Below are positions 27,497 to 36,466 of a DNA stretch of 64,000 bases, in pieces (within the stretch, counting starts at the first letter, position 1; the number at the start of each line of letters is the position of its first letter). The position numbers and the translations under genes are program-made. This DNA comes from a bacterium (GTDB lineage Bacteria; Campylobacterota; Campylobacteria; Campylobacterales; Sulfurimonadaceae). Location: contig JAHJJX010000014.1 of assembly GCA_018822665.1 (NCBI GenBank), positions 1-64,000 on the forward strand. Direction: 5' to 3'. The notes beneath the pieces are model-generated. The model was not told where the DNA came from. It did no database searches and was given only the letters and a program-made list of their open reading frames with translations.

Positions 27497-28289
27497 ACCC
27501 AGCCACCAACAAAGCTTTCAATTCTCTAATCTCATCTCTAAGCTGCCCAATTTCAACTTTTGTATTATCATCCTTTGAATGTATCTCATCTATGATGATA
27601 CCTTCATCATGTTTATTCATCTCATTCATAGCATCAACCACCACTGCTACTATTAGATTAATCATAATAAAAGTAACTACAAAAATGAATGGGACAAAAA
27701 AGATCCATGCATACGGATGTACTTCCATGATAGGTCTCACAATTCCCATAGACCAAGATTCCAAGGTCATAACTTGGAATAAAGTATAAAAAGATTCTCC
27801 TAAATCTCCAAACCATTGAGGAAAGCTCTGTGAATACAATTGAACCGACATAATTGCAAATATATAAAAAAAGAGCATCAGCAATCCTGCTATGGATATC
27901 ATTCCGGGAATAACACTGATTAATGCCATAACAATTTTTCTCATTTGCGGAACGACTGTTATAAGTCTAAATAATCTAAGCACTCTGAGTATTCTCAATA
28001 TCTCAAATCCGCTACTTGCAGGGACTAATGAAATTGCTACAATTATAAAATCAAATACGCTCCATGGATCTTTAAAAAAAGAAAACTTATGTACGTATAC
28101 TCTTAATATAATCTCAATAGTAAATATTGTAATTACAAAAATATCAAAAACATGTAATAAATTTCCATACGCGTACATTATGGACTTAGATGTTTCAAGC
28201 CCCATAGTTATACCATTGATTATAATGAGCGCAATGATAAAATTTTGAAATGACTTACTTTGAACGAACTCTCTTATTTTACTATACAT
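27486..28289 (-). CDS. bacterial voltage-gated sodium channel (NavAb-like)
   Basis: A one-domain, six-helix channel of 267 residues that assembles as a tetramer. The S4 sensor carries Arg99, 102, 105 and 108 ([11 protein letters not shown]) and the selectivity filter is TLESWSM at 175-181. Both sit at exactly the residue numbers known for NavAb of the Campylobacterota relative Arcobacter butzleri. S5 and S6 surround the filter, and a C-terminal coiled coil (about 240-262) would bundle the tetramer. It probably links membrane voltage to sodium entry, perhaps for motility. Confidence 0.94.
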   Translation of the reverse strand: MYSKIREFVQSKSFQNFIIALIIINGITMGLETSKSIMYAYGNLLHVFDIFVITIFTIEIILRVYVHKFSFFKDPWSVFDFIIVAISLVPASSGFEILRILRVLRLFRLITVVPQMRKIVMALISVIPGMISIAGLLMLFFYIFAIMSVQLYSQSFPQWFGDLGESFYTLFQVMTLESWSMGIVRPIMEVHPYAWIFFVPFIFVVTFIMINLIVAVVVDAMNEMNKHDEGIIIDEIHSKDDNTKVEIGQLRDEIRELKALLVAGSKN

Positions 28290-28381
28290 AAATACCCCGG
28301 ATTTTCATTTTAAAATTTCCGAAATTCTATCTAACAAGGATAAACACTTTAGTAACTCAAAGAAGTTTTGAAGGGAAAGAA

Positions 28382-28414
28382 GATAAAAGTTACATATTAT
28401 GTGTAACTTTTATC
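28382..28414. terminator. 13-bp stem after the molybdoenzyme operon
   Basis: GATAAAAGTTACA (28382-28394) and its complement TGTAACTTTTATC (28402-28414) form a perfect stem with a 7-base loop, just past the stop of the catalytic-subunit gene. The minus-strand sequence that follows is pyrimidine-rich but has no long T run. Confidence 0.6.
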
Positions 28415-28428
28415 TCTGATTATTGAAG

Positions 28429-31400
28429 TTATTTAATTTTAACCGCGTAAGCTTTATCTGAAAGAGGTACCCAAGGGCGTTTTATATGTTGTGGTCTACG
28501 TAAAGTAGAATTTTCATCTAAACCGCGTGTAAGCTGATCTCTCCATGCTTGATATACCTTGAAATTATTTTCATAATTTACAAAGATATCTCCTATCTTA
28601 TCACCCTTTTGAGAAGGCTCTAAGATAACTTTCTGGTGCCAACAATGCATACCTGAAATAGGGTCCGGGTGAGCAGCAGCAACTGCATTTTGCCATGAGC
28701 CGCTTAAGCCATCCCACCAAATATTTCCGCTATCTCTGTTGTAATCGGCAAATCTGTCCGTATGGAAAGGTTTAATACCCTCAACATATTTAAGTTTACC
28801 CTCTTTCCCATCCATCTGAATTTCAGCTGTCGGAACACCAAAGCTGTTTACTCCGCTTGTTCCTTTATAGTCTTCAATCTTAATTTGAGCACCGTCACGA
28901 CCTGCATTTGCAGGTGAATGTGCCATAAATTTAGGGTCATTCATATTTCTTGCAACAGGCTGTGAATCCACTTTTCCATCAGTAACACCGTTTGGAATAC
29001 TCACAGAATTCACAAGTTTCCATCTGCCTCCATGGTGAGAACAAGCCAAAGTACCCGGTAATACGCCCTCAGTCGGAACTGCCATAGCTACAAAATACCC
29101 AGATTCTAAACCAGAAACACTGTCTACAATCCTTACACGAATTGCATCACCACGCTTAAACCCTTGACGAGCCGCATCCGGAGTTGAAATCCAAATAGGG
29201 TCGTGATTTTGAGAAATTTCCATCAAATGCTTGCTGTTTGCAGAACGTGTATGGATATTATACGGCAAGCGGAAAACCGTATTTAAAGCATAGGAGTTCT
29301 CTTCTGTCATATAAGAATGATTGACATGAGACACGATATGTTTCATCTCTATTTTTTCTTTTTCATTTCTTGGATAAAAAGGAATAGAATATTCCGGCCA
29401 TTTCCAATCATCAGCCAACCATTCGCAGAAAAAGTCAAGTTTTTTATCTAAAGTAGCGAAACCTTCCATTTTCTTGCCGTCTATCTCTATTCCCATTGCT
29501 GTTTTTTTGCCATTGTGTTCAGCAGTCATAACTCCGGTTCGTTTATCAATATGAACATGTTTTTTCTCATATTTGTGTCCGTGGGAAATATAGTTTTCAC
29601 CGTCATCTTTAATTTCACGCTCTTGCGCAGAATAAATGTTGTTCTCTTCCATCCAAGCACCATAATCTCGCATGTATTCATATACAGGGAACTCTGCATT
29701 TTTGTATCTTGCATCCGCAGTCGCAGTTGCTTTAAGATTTGGCAGGTTATCCCCAAATGCCGCATCATACCACTCAGCGATAGTAACTGGTTTGCCAGGA
29801 TTTTTCTTAGATTCCCACATTTTTTTGATGCCAAGCTTACCGGATGGATCGATGTAGTTCACACACATATCAAACCAGAATTCATTTTCTTCCCAAACTT
29901 CACCAAGACCTGCTTTGATATGTGCTTCGAGTGTAGCACGGTTAGGATTATTAGGTTTCCATCCCGCTTTTTCAAGAGCAACTCTCATAACAGGCTGACG
30001 AAATGATGTCCAACGAGCCGGCATGGTAGCTTCAGAGTGTTGATCGTGTCTTTCACCCGCAAGACCAACAGGTAAAATGTAGTCGACATACCAGTTTGTT
30101 TCAGACCATGCTGGAGACAAATTAAATGTTAACTCCATCTTCGTTTCATCTTTGATTGTCTCTATCCATCTGAATCCATCCGGGTTAATCCAAACAGGGT
30201 TATACATACGCGGAATCCAAACAGAAAGCTTTTCAGGCACATTAAGCCCTTTGTCTTTCCATTTTTTCTGCCACTCTTTGTCACTTAATAAGTGAGGTAA
30301 AAGATAAGACAGTTCATACGTTGACAGAGGCCATTCCGGCGGCCATGTAAGTTCATTATAAACATCTACTTTAGGAATGTCGGAACCGCGTTTTCCTTGG
30401 CCGACAGTTGAACTACCCCCTTTCCCGCCAACAGAAATAACATGCCAGTGATGAAAGAAAGTACCCCCTTCTGGTCCGATTGCACCACGAAGAGCAATTG
30501 GCAGATAACCTGTACGTCCACTCATCCATCCACCACGATTTCCAGCAGCAGTTGCTCTCCAGAAATACGAAGACACAGATGTTCCGGCCCAGATAAACAT
30601 ATCATAAAGAGCCTCTAGCTTATACGCAGGAACATGTGTTTCCTTCACTGCATAATCAAGCGTATAAGGAGAATAAAGCTCACGAATAACTTCTAAAAAT
30701 GTATTAAAATCATTACCTTGCGGTATTTGAGAGATATACCCTTTTTCTACCATAAATTGTAGATATTTTTTGTTATCTAAGAATGTTTCCCAGTTTAACC
30801 ATTTTTTTACGAAATCTTTATCTACTTTTTCTTCATTTAAAATTCTTTGCGCTAAATAAAGGTAAATAACAGGCTCTGTACCAGGCCATGCTGCTATCCA
30901 AAGGTCTGCCATACCGGCAGAGTTTGACATACGAGGATCCATAACTACAAGTTTTGCACCTTTTTGTCTAGCATCTGCAATAAATGAAGCCGATTGTTGA
31001 AAATAGTGACCCGCATCTGCAGCGTGAGATGAATTAAGGAAAATCAATTTCGCATTCGCCCAATCTGGTGATGTTCTATCGTCATTTGCCCACTGGATAG
31101 TAGGTGTACGTCCATTTGAAGAACAAATGTTCGTATGTGAGTTAAACGCATCTACACCAAGCGTGTGCCAAACCTTACCTGTAAATCCATTTTCATTTGG
31201 ACGACCAACATGAAACATTACTGATTTTTTAGATAATTCATCACCCTTTTCAAGCGTATCTCCCATCTTTTTACCGATAGTAGTCATCGCCTCATCCCAG
31301 GTTGTACGAACCCATTTTCCTTCACCGCGGGCAGAACCTGCCGCACGTTTAAGTGGGAATGCTATACGGTCTGGATCGTACATTTGACTCTGTGTTGCAT

Positions 31401-31818
31401 AACCTTTTGCACAGTTTCGACCTCTTGAAGCCGGATGTAAAGGGTTACCCATATACTTTTTGACGGTAAAAGTTTTTTTATCAATCCACGCAGTCAAACC
31501 ACACGATGCTTCACAGTTTGAACATGCGGTAGGAACAATCATATAATCATTAACTTCTATACCATCAGGATTAGATTCGCTTCTAACACCTTTGCGGTTT
31601 ATGCCGCCTCTTTTCCAGTCATCCCCGTCTAATTCTTTAAAATCAGCCCACTCCTCCATCGGAGGGTAAAACGATAATGAGTCTGGAGTGTTGGTAAACT
31701 TGCTCTCATTCACCGAATCGGCAATAGCATCTGTTGTAAATACACCCTTAACTATTGCAGCGCCGGCAATACTGAATGCAGCACCTTTTAAAAATGTTCT
31801 TCTACTTTGTAAATACAT
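28429..31818 (-). CDS. molybdopterin oxidoreductase catalytic subunit (Psr/Soe/Ttr-like)
   Basis: This 1129-residue enzyme starts with a twin-arginine signal (SRRTFLKGA, Arg6-Arg7), so it is exported folded. One [4Fe-4S] site is formed by Cys99, 102, 106 and 136. NICSSNGR puts Cys232 where the molybdenum ligand should be, which points to the Cys-ligand branch (polysulfide, thiosulfate, tetrathionate, arsenate or sulfite enzymes) and not to Asp- or Ser-ligand nitrate or DMSO reductases. The C-terminal domain binds the second pterin. It is longer than typical PsrA or PhsA (about 750-800), and I cannot name the substrate. It is last in the operon, after the iron-sulfur and NrfD-like subunits. 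Confidence 0.85.
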   Translation of the reverse strand: MYLQSRRTFLKGAAFSIAGAAIVKGVFTTDAIADSVNESKFTNTPDSLSFYPPMEEWADFKELDGDDWKRGGINRKGVRSESNPDGIEVNDYMIVPTACSNCEASCGLTAWIDKKTFTVKKYMGNPLHPASRGRNCAKGYATQSQMYDPDRIAFPLKRAAGSARGEGKWVRTTWDEAMTTIGKKMGDTLEKGDELSKKSVMFHVGRPNENGFTGKVWHTLGVDAFNSHTNICSSNGRTPTIQWANDDRTSPDWANAKLIFLNSSHAADAGHYFQQSASFIADARQKGAKLVVMDPRMSNSAGMADLWIAAWPGTEPVIYLYLAQRILNEEKVDKDFVKKWLNWETFLDNKKYLQFMVEKGYISQIPQGNDFNTFLEVIRELYSPYTLDYAVKETHVPAYKLEALYDMFIWAGTSVSSYFWRATAAGNRGGWMSGRTGYLPIALRGAIGPEGGTFFHHWHVISVGGKGGSSTVGQGKRGSDIPKVDVYNELTWPPEWPLSTYELSYLLPHLLSDKEWQKKWKDKGLNVPEKLSVWIPRMYNPVWINPDGFRWIETIKDETKMELTFNLSPAWSETNWYVDYILPVGLAGERHDQHSEATMPARWTSFRQPVMRVALEKAGWKPNNPNRATLEAHIKAGLGEVWEENEFWFDMCVNYIDPSGKLGIKKMWESKKNPGKPVTIAEWYDAAFGDNLPNLKATATADARYKNAEFPVYEYMRDYGAWMEENNIYSAQEREIKDDGENYISHGHKYEKKHVHIDKRTGVMTAEHNGKKTAMGIEIDGKKMEGFATLDKKLDFFCEWLADDWKWPEYSIPFYPRNEKEKIEMKHIVSHVNHSYMTEENSYALNTVFRLPYNIHTRSANSKHLMEISQNHDPIWISTPDAARQGFKRGDAIRVRIVDSVSGLESGYFVAMAVPTEGVLPGTLACSHHGGRWKLVNSVSIPNGVTDGKVDSQPVARNMNDPKFMAHSPANAGRDGAQIKIEDYKGTSGVNSFGVPTAEIQMDGKEGKLKYVEGIKPFHTDRFADYNRDSGNIWWDGLSGSWQNAVAAAHPDPISGMHCWHQKVILEPSQKGDKIGDIFVNYENNFKVYQAWRDQLTRGLDENSTLRRPQHIKRPWVPLSDKAYAVKIK

Positions 31819-31830
31819 ATAAATTTCTCC

Positions 31831-32736
31831 CTAGCTCATTGGTAATAATTGTGGAATAATCAGCCAAACATGTTTAACTAACCATAGACCTGCTAATGCT
31901 AAAATAGCCGCAAGCTTTAAAATATTTTCACTTTTACTAGTTCTGCTTAATACAATAAGCAACATTGGTAGAAGATATGCTATCCATTGACCCAACCAGA
32001 ACATAACCGTATACGGTCCATCACCTTTGATGTACTCTAAAACTGCTGCAACTTCTTCTGCTTTCATCGGACCAAACACATACTCTGACATATATAAAAT
32101 AAATGACATCATCGCGCTTAAACCAAGAACTACGCCTAAAGTTTTTTTGGCTTCATAATCAAGTTTTGAACCGCCGAGCAAAATCATTGCAGCTGATCCC
32201 GAAAGAAGTGCGGCAAAAATCATTTGAGCTGATTCAGTCGGCATTTGCCATAATTCTCGAGCCGTACACTGAGACATAAGTCCAGCGGTATAAAGCGTCA
32301 CGGGAATAGCTAAAATAACAACCCAAGTAAGTGTTTTGTCAAACGCAGCATTATCTTTTTTAATAAAACTAAGAAACGCGAGTAAAAACAATAAACCGAC
32401 AAAAGCAGTAGCCATCCAAGCACCAACTGTAATAGCTGAAGTCAAATGAGGATAGAAAAAGATATGCCACATTTTAAACGGCTGGTGCAGGTCTGCTAAT
32501 GTAAATAATAAGAAAATATGAATAAAGATAATTGACACTACTGTTGTAGGAAATCTTAAACTTCCGGCAGCTTCAGGATGTTTTCTGAGTAATAAAAACA
32601 ACATAAAGATAACACCCGTACCAATACTTTTTGCCCACATGTTTACCGTAACAAGCCACGGCCAAACAATACCGGGTAAAGCTACATCCAAAGTTACTAC
32701 GGCATTCGTAGCTGCTAATATTTCATGTGCCGCCAT
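31831..32736 (-). CDS. NrfD/PsrC-like membrane subunit
   Basis: A 301-residue polytopic protein with about eight membrane helices, of the NrfD/PsrC/SoeC type that exchanges electrons between quinones and the iron-sulfur subunit. An aromatic and charged loop (LADLHQPFKMWHIFFYPH) after helix 3 is typical of the quinone-side region. Its start overlaps the stop of the iron-sulfur gene by one base, and the catalytic gene starts 12 bases after its stop. Confidence 0.88.
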   Translation of the reverse strand: MAAHEILAATNAVVTLDVALPGIVWPWLVTVNMWAKSIGTGVIFMLFLLLRKHPEAAGSLRFPTTVVSIIFIHIFLLFTLADLHQPFKMWHIFFYPHLTSAITVGAWMATAFVGLLFLLAFLSFIKKDNAAFDKTLTWVVILAIPVTLYTAGLMSQCTARELWQMPTESAQMIFAALLSGSAAMILLGGSKLDYEAKKTLGVVLGLSAMMSFILYMSEYVFGPMKAEEVAAVLEYIKGDGPYTVMFWLGQWIAYLLPMLLIVLSRTSKSENILKLAAILALAGLWLVKHVWLIIPQLLPMS

Positions 32737-33374
32737 TAGTGGTGCCCTCCTACAGGAAGTGTTGTAATTTTATTAAACAGTTGATGTCCGTCTACTCTAT
32801 GTGATGCAAGTGGATTAAGTGTCACATTGCCGCCACCCACATAATAATGATGAGGATTTGTACCTTTTTCAGGCTTACGCACTTGAACATTTCCTTGATT
32901 ATGCTGAATATATTTTGATATATTTGAAGTCGGATCATCTAAATCGCCAAAAATATTTGCCTGAACAGGGCAGGCAACGACACAAGCCGGCATCATGCTT
33001 GAAGCTATACGGTGTGCGCAATAAGTACACTTATCGGCGGTTTGTGTTTGAGGGTCTATATATATTGCACCATAAGGACATGCCATAACACAGCCCGCAC
33101 AACCTATACATCTCTCTTTATCAATATTTACAATACCATTTTCAAGATAGTGAAGCGCACTCACCGGACAAATTTTCTCACAAGGAGCATTTTCACAATG
33201 GTTACATCTAAGAGGCGTAAATGTTCTTCTTGTCTCCGGAAAACTACCTACATCTACGTATTTAACACGGAGTCTCCATGTACTTAGCGGAACTTCATTC
33301 TCCACTTTACATGCGATCTCACACCCTTTACATCCCATACATAGATGTAAATCAACTAGGAAACCTAATTGCAT
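32736..33374 (-). CDS. four-cluster iron-sulfur subunit (PsrB/DmsB-like)
   Basis: A 212-residue electron-transfer subunit with four Cys groups: CMGCKGCEIAC, CNHCENAPCEKIC, CIGCAGCVMACPYGA and CTYCAHRI...CVVACP. These bind four [4Fe-4S] clusters and link the membrane quinone subunit to the molybdenum enzyme. It has no signal of its own and is presumably carried out with the catalytic subunit by Tat. It is first in the B-C-A operon; GAAGGAGAA precedes the ATG. Confidence 0.92.
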   Translation of the reverse strand: MQLGFLVDLHLCMGCKGCEIACKVENEVPLSTWRLRVKYVDVGSFPETRRTFTPLRCNHCENAPCEKICPVSALHYLENGIVNIDKERCIGCAGCVMACPYGAIYIDPQTQTADKCTYCAHRIASSMMPACVVACPVQANIFGDLDDPTSNISKYIQHNQGNVQVRKPEKGTNPHHYYVGGGNVTLNPLASHRVDGHQLFNKITTLPVGGHH

Positions 33375-33675
33375 ATATTCTCCTTCAGGCCTTTATAATG
33401 GCAAATTTAAGATTTATAACTAAGACTAATCTGTTTAAAAAGAAGCTCTTATTCGTAAACAAGGGGTCCCTTCACTGTAAAAATATTATCTAAGTAACCT
33501 TAAAATTGTTATAAACAAGTGATAAGTTTTTGATAAGTCTTTAAAGTTGTGTAAATTTGAAAAAGTTATATTTAGTCAATGATTTTTAAGCATAACCGCA
33601 AGCGGTTGATTATTAAAATCTGCATGTACTCTAAGTAAAATGAAAAGAAACTTTTGTGTAATGCAGATTAAATAA
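33375..33675. other. intergenic region before the molybdoenzyme operon
   Basis: This 301-base AT-rich gap has no gene that I can support. It holds the ribosome site and presumably the promoter of the operon. A small palindrome AACCGC-AA-GCGGTT (33594-33607) lies about 70 bases after the stop of the DUF2231 gene and may be its terminator or an operator. No T run follows it on either strand. Confidence 0.5.
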
Positions 33676-34161
33676 TTATTTTTCTTCTATCTCTTCTAAA
33701 AAATCTGAAGGATCAGCTAAACAGTCAATGCCGTCTGAATGATTTAAAACATTTGCTCCATGGACATAAGTAAGCTCTCCGCCCATTTTCCCCTGATACA
33801 AAACACCGCCTGAGATTATAGCCACAAGAATAACTGCGAAGATTTCAGCCTTTATAAACTTTTTAAAACAGCCAAAAAACTTTGCAACCGCTGCAATGCC
33901 CATTGCGAGTAATAAATATAATCCAAAAGCTTTATGTTCTTTCAAAATCTCTTGACCTTCTGAAGATAAAAGCGGGTAAGCTTCTGGTCCTTCGCTGGAG
34001 CCGGTAAAAAACGCAATTGCCATAAAAATAGTGGCAAAAACCATAAAACGAGTTGAAATTTTAGACATAAGCTCACTTGGCTTAATTAAATAAGCCATAC
34101 CTATGACCAAAGCAACGATTGGTAAAACCACCGCAAAATGTGCTGCTGCTGGATGTAACAT
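33676..34161 (-). CDS. DUF2231-type membrane protein
   Basis: A 161-residue protein with four likely membrane helices. It starts MLHPAAAHFAVVLPIVALVIG, the HP..HF.V.LP motif typical of DUF2231 (possible heme or metal-binding membrane proteins). A second conserved patch is LKEHKAFGLYLLLAMG. The C-terminal 35 residues are soluble and acidic. Function is unknown. Confidence 0.75.
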   Translation of the reverse strand: MLHPAAAHFAVVLPIVALVIGMAYLIKPSELMSKISTRFMVFATIFMAIAFFTGSSEGPEAYPLLSSEGQEILKEHKAFGLYLLLAMGIAAVAKFFGCFKKFIKAEIFAVILVAIISGGVLYQGKMGGELTYVHGANVLNHSDGIDCLADPSDFLEEIEEK

Positions 34162-34237
34162 GTAAATACCCCTTCTCTTAAATTAATTACGAGGGTATTT
34201 TACACTTAAATTTAAAGTTCTATCTTATAAAATAAAA

Positions 34238-35530
34238 TTACTGTTTCATCCTTACTCTCACTGATTGCTCGTGAGCCGTAAGCCCTTCTGTATTTGCAAT
34301 AAGAGCACACTCGTCACCGATTTCATTGATAGCTTGAGAGGAAAAATAAATAATTGAACTTTTTTTCATAAAGTTCTCAACCCCTAAAGGGGAGTAAAAT
34401 TTAGCTGTTCCCCCTGTTGGAAGAGTATGGTTTGGTCCAGCCACATAATCACCTATAGCCTCCGGCGTGTTGTGCCCCAAAAAGATAGCTCCGGCATGCT
34501 TAATTTGAGGCAATAGCTCAAAAGGGGAGTTCGTACACACTTCCAAGTGTTCCGGAGCTATTTGATTCATTAATCGTATGGCTTCATCCATATCTTTTGA
34601 AACTATTATAGCTCCGCGCTCTTGAATCGATTTTCTTGCTATCTCATGGCGAGGCAACTTCAATAGCCATTGTTCAATCTCAATCTTAACTTCATCCGCC
34701 AACTTTTGTGATGGAGTAATTAAAATGGAACTTGCCATCTCATCATGTTCTGCCTGAGAAAGTAAATCTACAGATAAATGATTGGCATTGGCACTCTCAT
34801 CGGCTAATATGCCTATCTCGCTAGGCCCTGCAATCATATCAATATTAACATCTCCAAAAACCATTTTTTTTGCAGTAGCAACAAAAATATTTCCCGGACC
34901 GGTAATGACATCAACCTTAGGAATATTTTCAGTTCCGTATGCCATTGCAGCGATTGCACTGGCACCGCCAACCTTAAAAACATGTTTAACGCCACACAAA
35001 TGACATGCGGCGAGCAAAAGTTCATTTGGTTCATTATCCGGGGTTGGAGTACAAACCACAATATTTTCAACTCCCGCAACCTGAGCCGGAATAACGTTCA
35101 TCAGCAATGAAGATGGATAGGCCGCTTTGCCTCCGGGGATATAGAGTCCGGCACTATCAACCGGTGTCACTTTTTGACCTAAAATTATTCCATTTTCTTC
35201 TGTGTCAAACCAAGACTTTGGTTTTTGTTTTTCATGATAAGCTTTGATTCTGTTATAAGATAAGTGCAAAGCATTTTTCAGTTTTTCATCAATATTTTCA
35301 TAAGCTTTTTTCATAGAATCAGTTGATATTTTCAAATCTTCATCATGAGAAGGGGTCCAATTATCAAACTTTGATATATGACGCTTAAGTGCTTCATTTT
35401 TATCTTTTTTGATCTCATCAATTATATTTGCGACTATAGCACTCACATGGGCTATATCCATTTTTCCTCTTTGAAGCAACTCGTCAAACTTCGATTCAAA
35501 ACTAGCATCGTCTGTGTTTATAAAAATCAT
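34238..35530 (-). CDS. hisD: histidinol dehydrogenase
   Basis: Catalyses the last two steps of histidine synthesis, histidinol to histidine with NAD and zinc. The 430-residue length is normal. Recognised stretches are PVDSAGLYIPGGKAAYPSSLLMN, VDVITGPGNIFVATAKK, IAGPSEIGILAD, LLSQAEHDEMA and the end region APEHLEVC. Other his genes are not adjacent, as is common in Campylobacterota. The next gene upstream ends 3 bases before its ATG. Confidence 0.97.
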   Translation of the reverse strand: MIFINTDDASFESKFDELLQRGKMDIAHVSAIVANIIDEIKKDKNEALKRHISKFDNWTPSHDEDLKISTDSMKKAYENIDEKLKNALHLSYNRIKAYHEKQKPKSWFDTEENGIILGQKVTPVDSAGLYIPGGKAAYPSSLLMNVIPAQVAGVENIVVCTPTPDNEPNELLLAACHLCGVKHVFKVGGASAIAAMAYGTENIPKVDVITGPGNIFVATAKKMVFGDVNIDMIAGPSEIGILADESANANHLSVDLLSQAEHDEMASSILITPSQKLADEVKIEIEQWLLKLPRHEIARKSIQERGAIIVSKDMDEAIRLMNQIAPEHLEVCTNSPFELLPQIKHAGAIFLGHNTPEAIGDYVAGPNHTLPTGGTAKFYSPLGVENFMKKSSIIYFSSQAINEIGDECALIANTEGLTAHEQSVRVRMKQ

Positions 35531-35532
35531 AT

Positions 35533-35958
35533 CTATTTTCCCGAACCTTTACTCTTATCAAACTCTTGTTTGACTATAGCCAGAGCTTTTAAAAAATTCT
35601 CCGCATCAACAGCTCCCATTAGTGGTTCATACATAGGCTCGGAACTAGGCATTAAAAACCAGATAGCCGGTGTTCCAGGTCTCCATAATATTTCAGGAGT
35701 GTAATCTTTCTCATCAGAATAAGATATTATGGAGACGAAATCTTTATTGAGAGCTTTAATAACTCTTTTGTCTTTAAAAGTTGTCTCATCCAAAATAACA
35801 CAATATTTGCAGGTATGGCGAGAAGATACAAACAGTACGGGTTTATTTTGCTCTTTTGCCTGTTTGATTCCGGCATGGAAATCCTTCGCCCACTGTACAT
35901 CCGAAGCAAAGACGGATGTACTCATCACAAACATTAAATATATCAATAATTTACGCAT
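35533..35958 (-). CDS. secreted thioredoxin-fold protein (CKYC)
   Basis: A signal peptide (1-18) precedes a thioredoxin-like domain with the redox pair in SSRHTCKYCVILDETTF and the cis-Pro in RPGTPAIWFLMP. This resembles SoxW/DsbD-gamma or DUF255-type periplasmic thioredoxins that keep cysteines reduced. It overlaps aroK by 8 bases and is followed by hisD. No Sox or cytochrome genes are adjacent, so its target is unknown. Confidence 0.82.
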   Translation of the reverse strand: MRKLLIYLMFVMSTSVFASDVQWAKDFHAGIKQAKEQNKPVLFVSSRHTCKYCVILDETTFKDKRVIKALNKDFVSIISYSDEKDYTPEILWRPGTPAIWFLMPSSEPMYEPLMGAVDAENFLKALAIVKQEFDKSKGSGK

Positions 35959-36466
35959 ATTTTTTTACCTTTTTCAAAAGTTCTTTTGCACAATCATGTG
36001 CACTTTTATTTGTCACATCTATCACAACGTCAGCCAATTTTAAATACTCCGACCTTCTGCCGTCGTATAAGGCTTTTGCCTTCTCCAAATCACTCAACAA
36101 CGGTCTTTTTTGAAGCTTTTTATCTGCATTTGGATGCTCAACAATTCTTTTTATTATCTCTTCAAACGGTGAATCCAAGAGAACTATTGTACCTATTTTT
36201 TTTAAATTTTTAACCTTATAGAATCCGCCGCCGGTAGAAATCAAAGTATTTTTTATATTTTTTTCAAGCCAGAGCGAGATATCTTTTTCAAGTTTTCTAA
36301 AATATTCTTCCCCCTCCTCTTCAAAAATTGTTTTTACTTTTCTGTTTTGCATGCTCTCTATCAAATCATCCGTATCAATAGCAATATAACTAGAATTTTT
36401 GATAATCTCACGAGCGATACTACCCTTTCCCACTCCCATAAATCCAATCAAAACAATGTTTTTCAC
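35951..36466 (-). CDS. aroK: shikimate kinase
   Basis: Phosphorylates shikimate in the aromatic amino acid pathway. The P-loop is GFMGVGKGS (residues about 8-16), with Gly after the Lys where Ser or Thr is more usual. The substrate-binding stretches DTDDLIE, EYFRKLEK and STGGGFYK follow. The start codon is GTG, overlapping by one base the TAG of the membrane-protein gene. Length 171 residues is normal. Confidence 0.93.
   Translation of the reverse strand: MKNIVLIGFMGVGKGSIAREIIKNSSYIAIDTDDLIESMQNRKVKTIFEEEGEEYFRKLEKDISLWLEKNIKNTLISTGGGFYKVKNLKKIGTIVLLDSPFEEIIKRIVEHPNADKKLQKRPLLSDLEKAKALYDGRRSEYLKLADVVIDVTNKSAHDCAKELLKKVKKYA

Noticed and set aside
33594-33607. Palindrome AACCGCAAGCGGTT as a strong terminator or regulator site
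   Set aside because: The stem is short, there is no T run, and I saw no second copy at another promoter. It is noted only within the intergenic entry.
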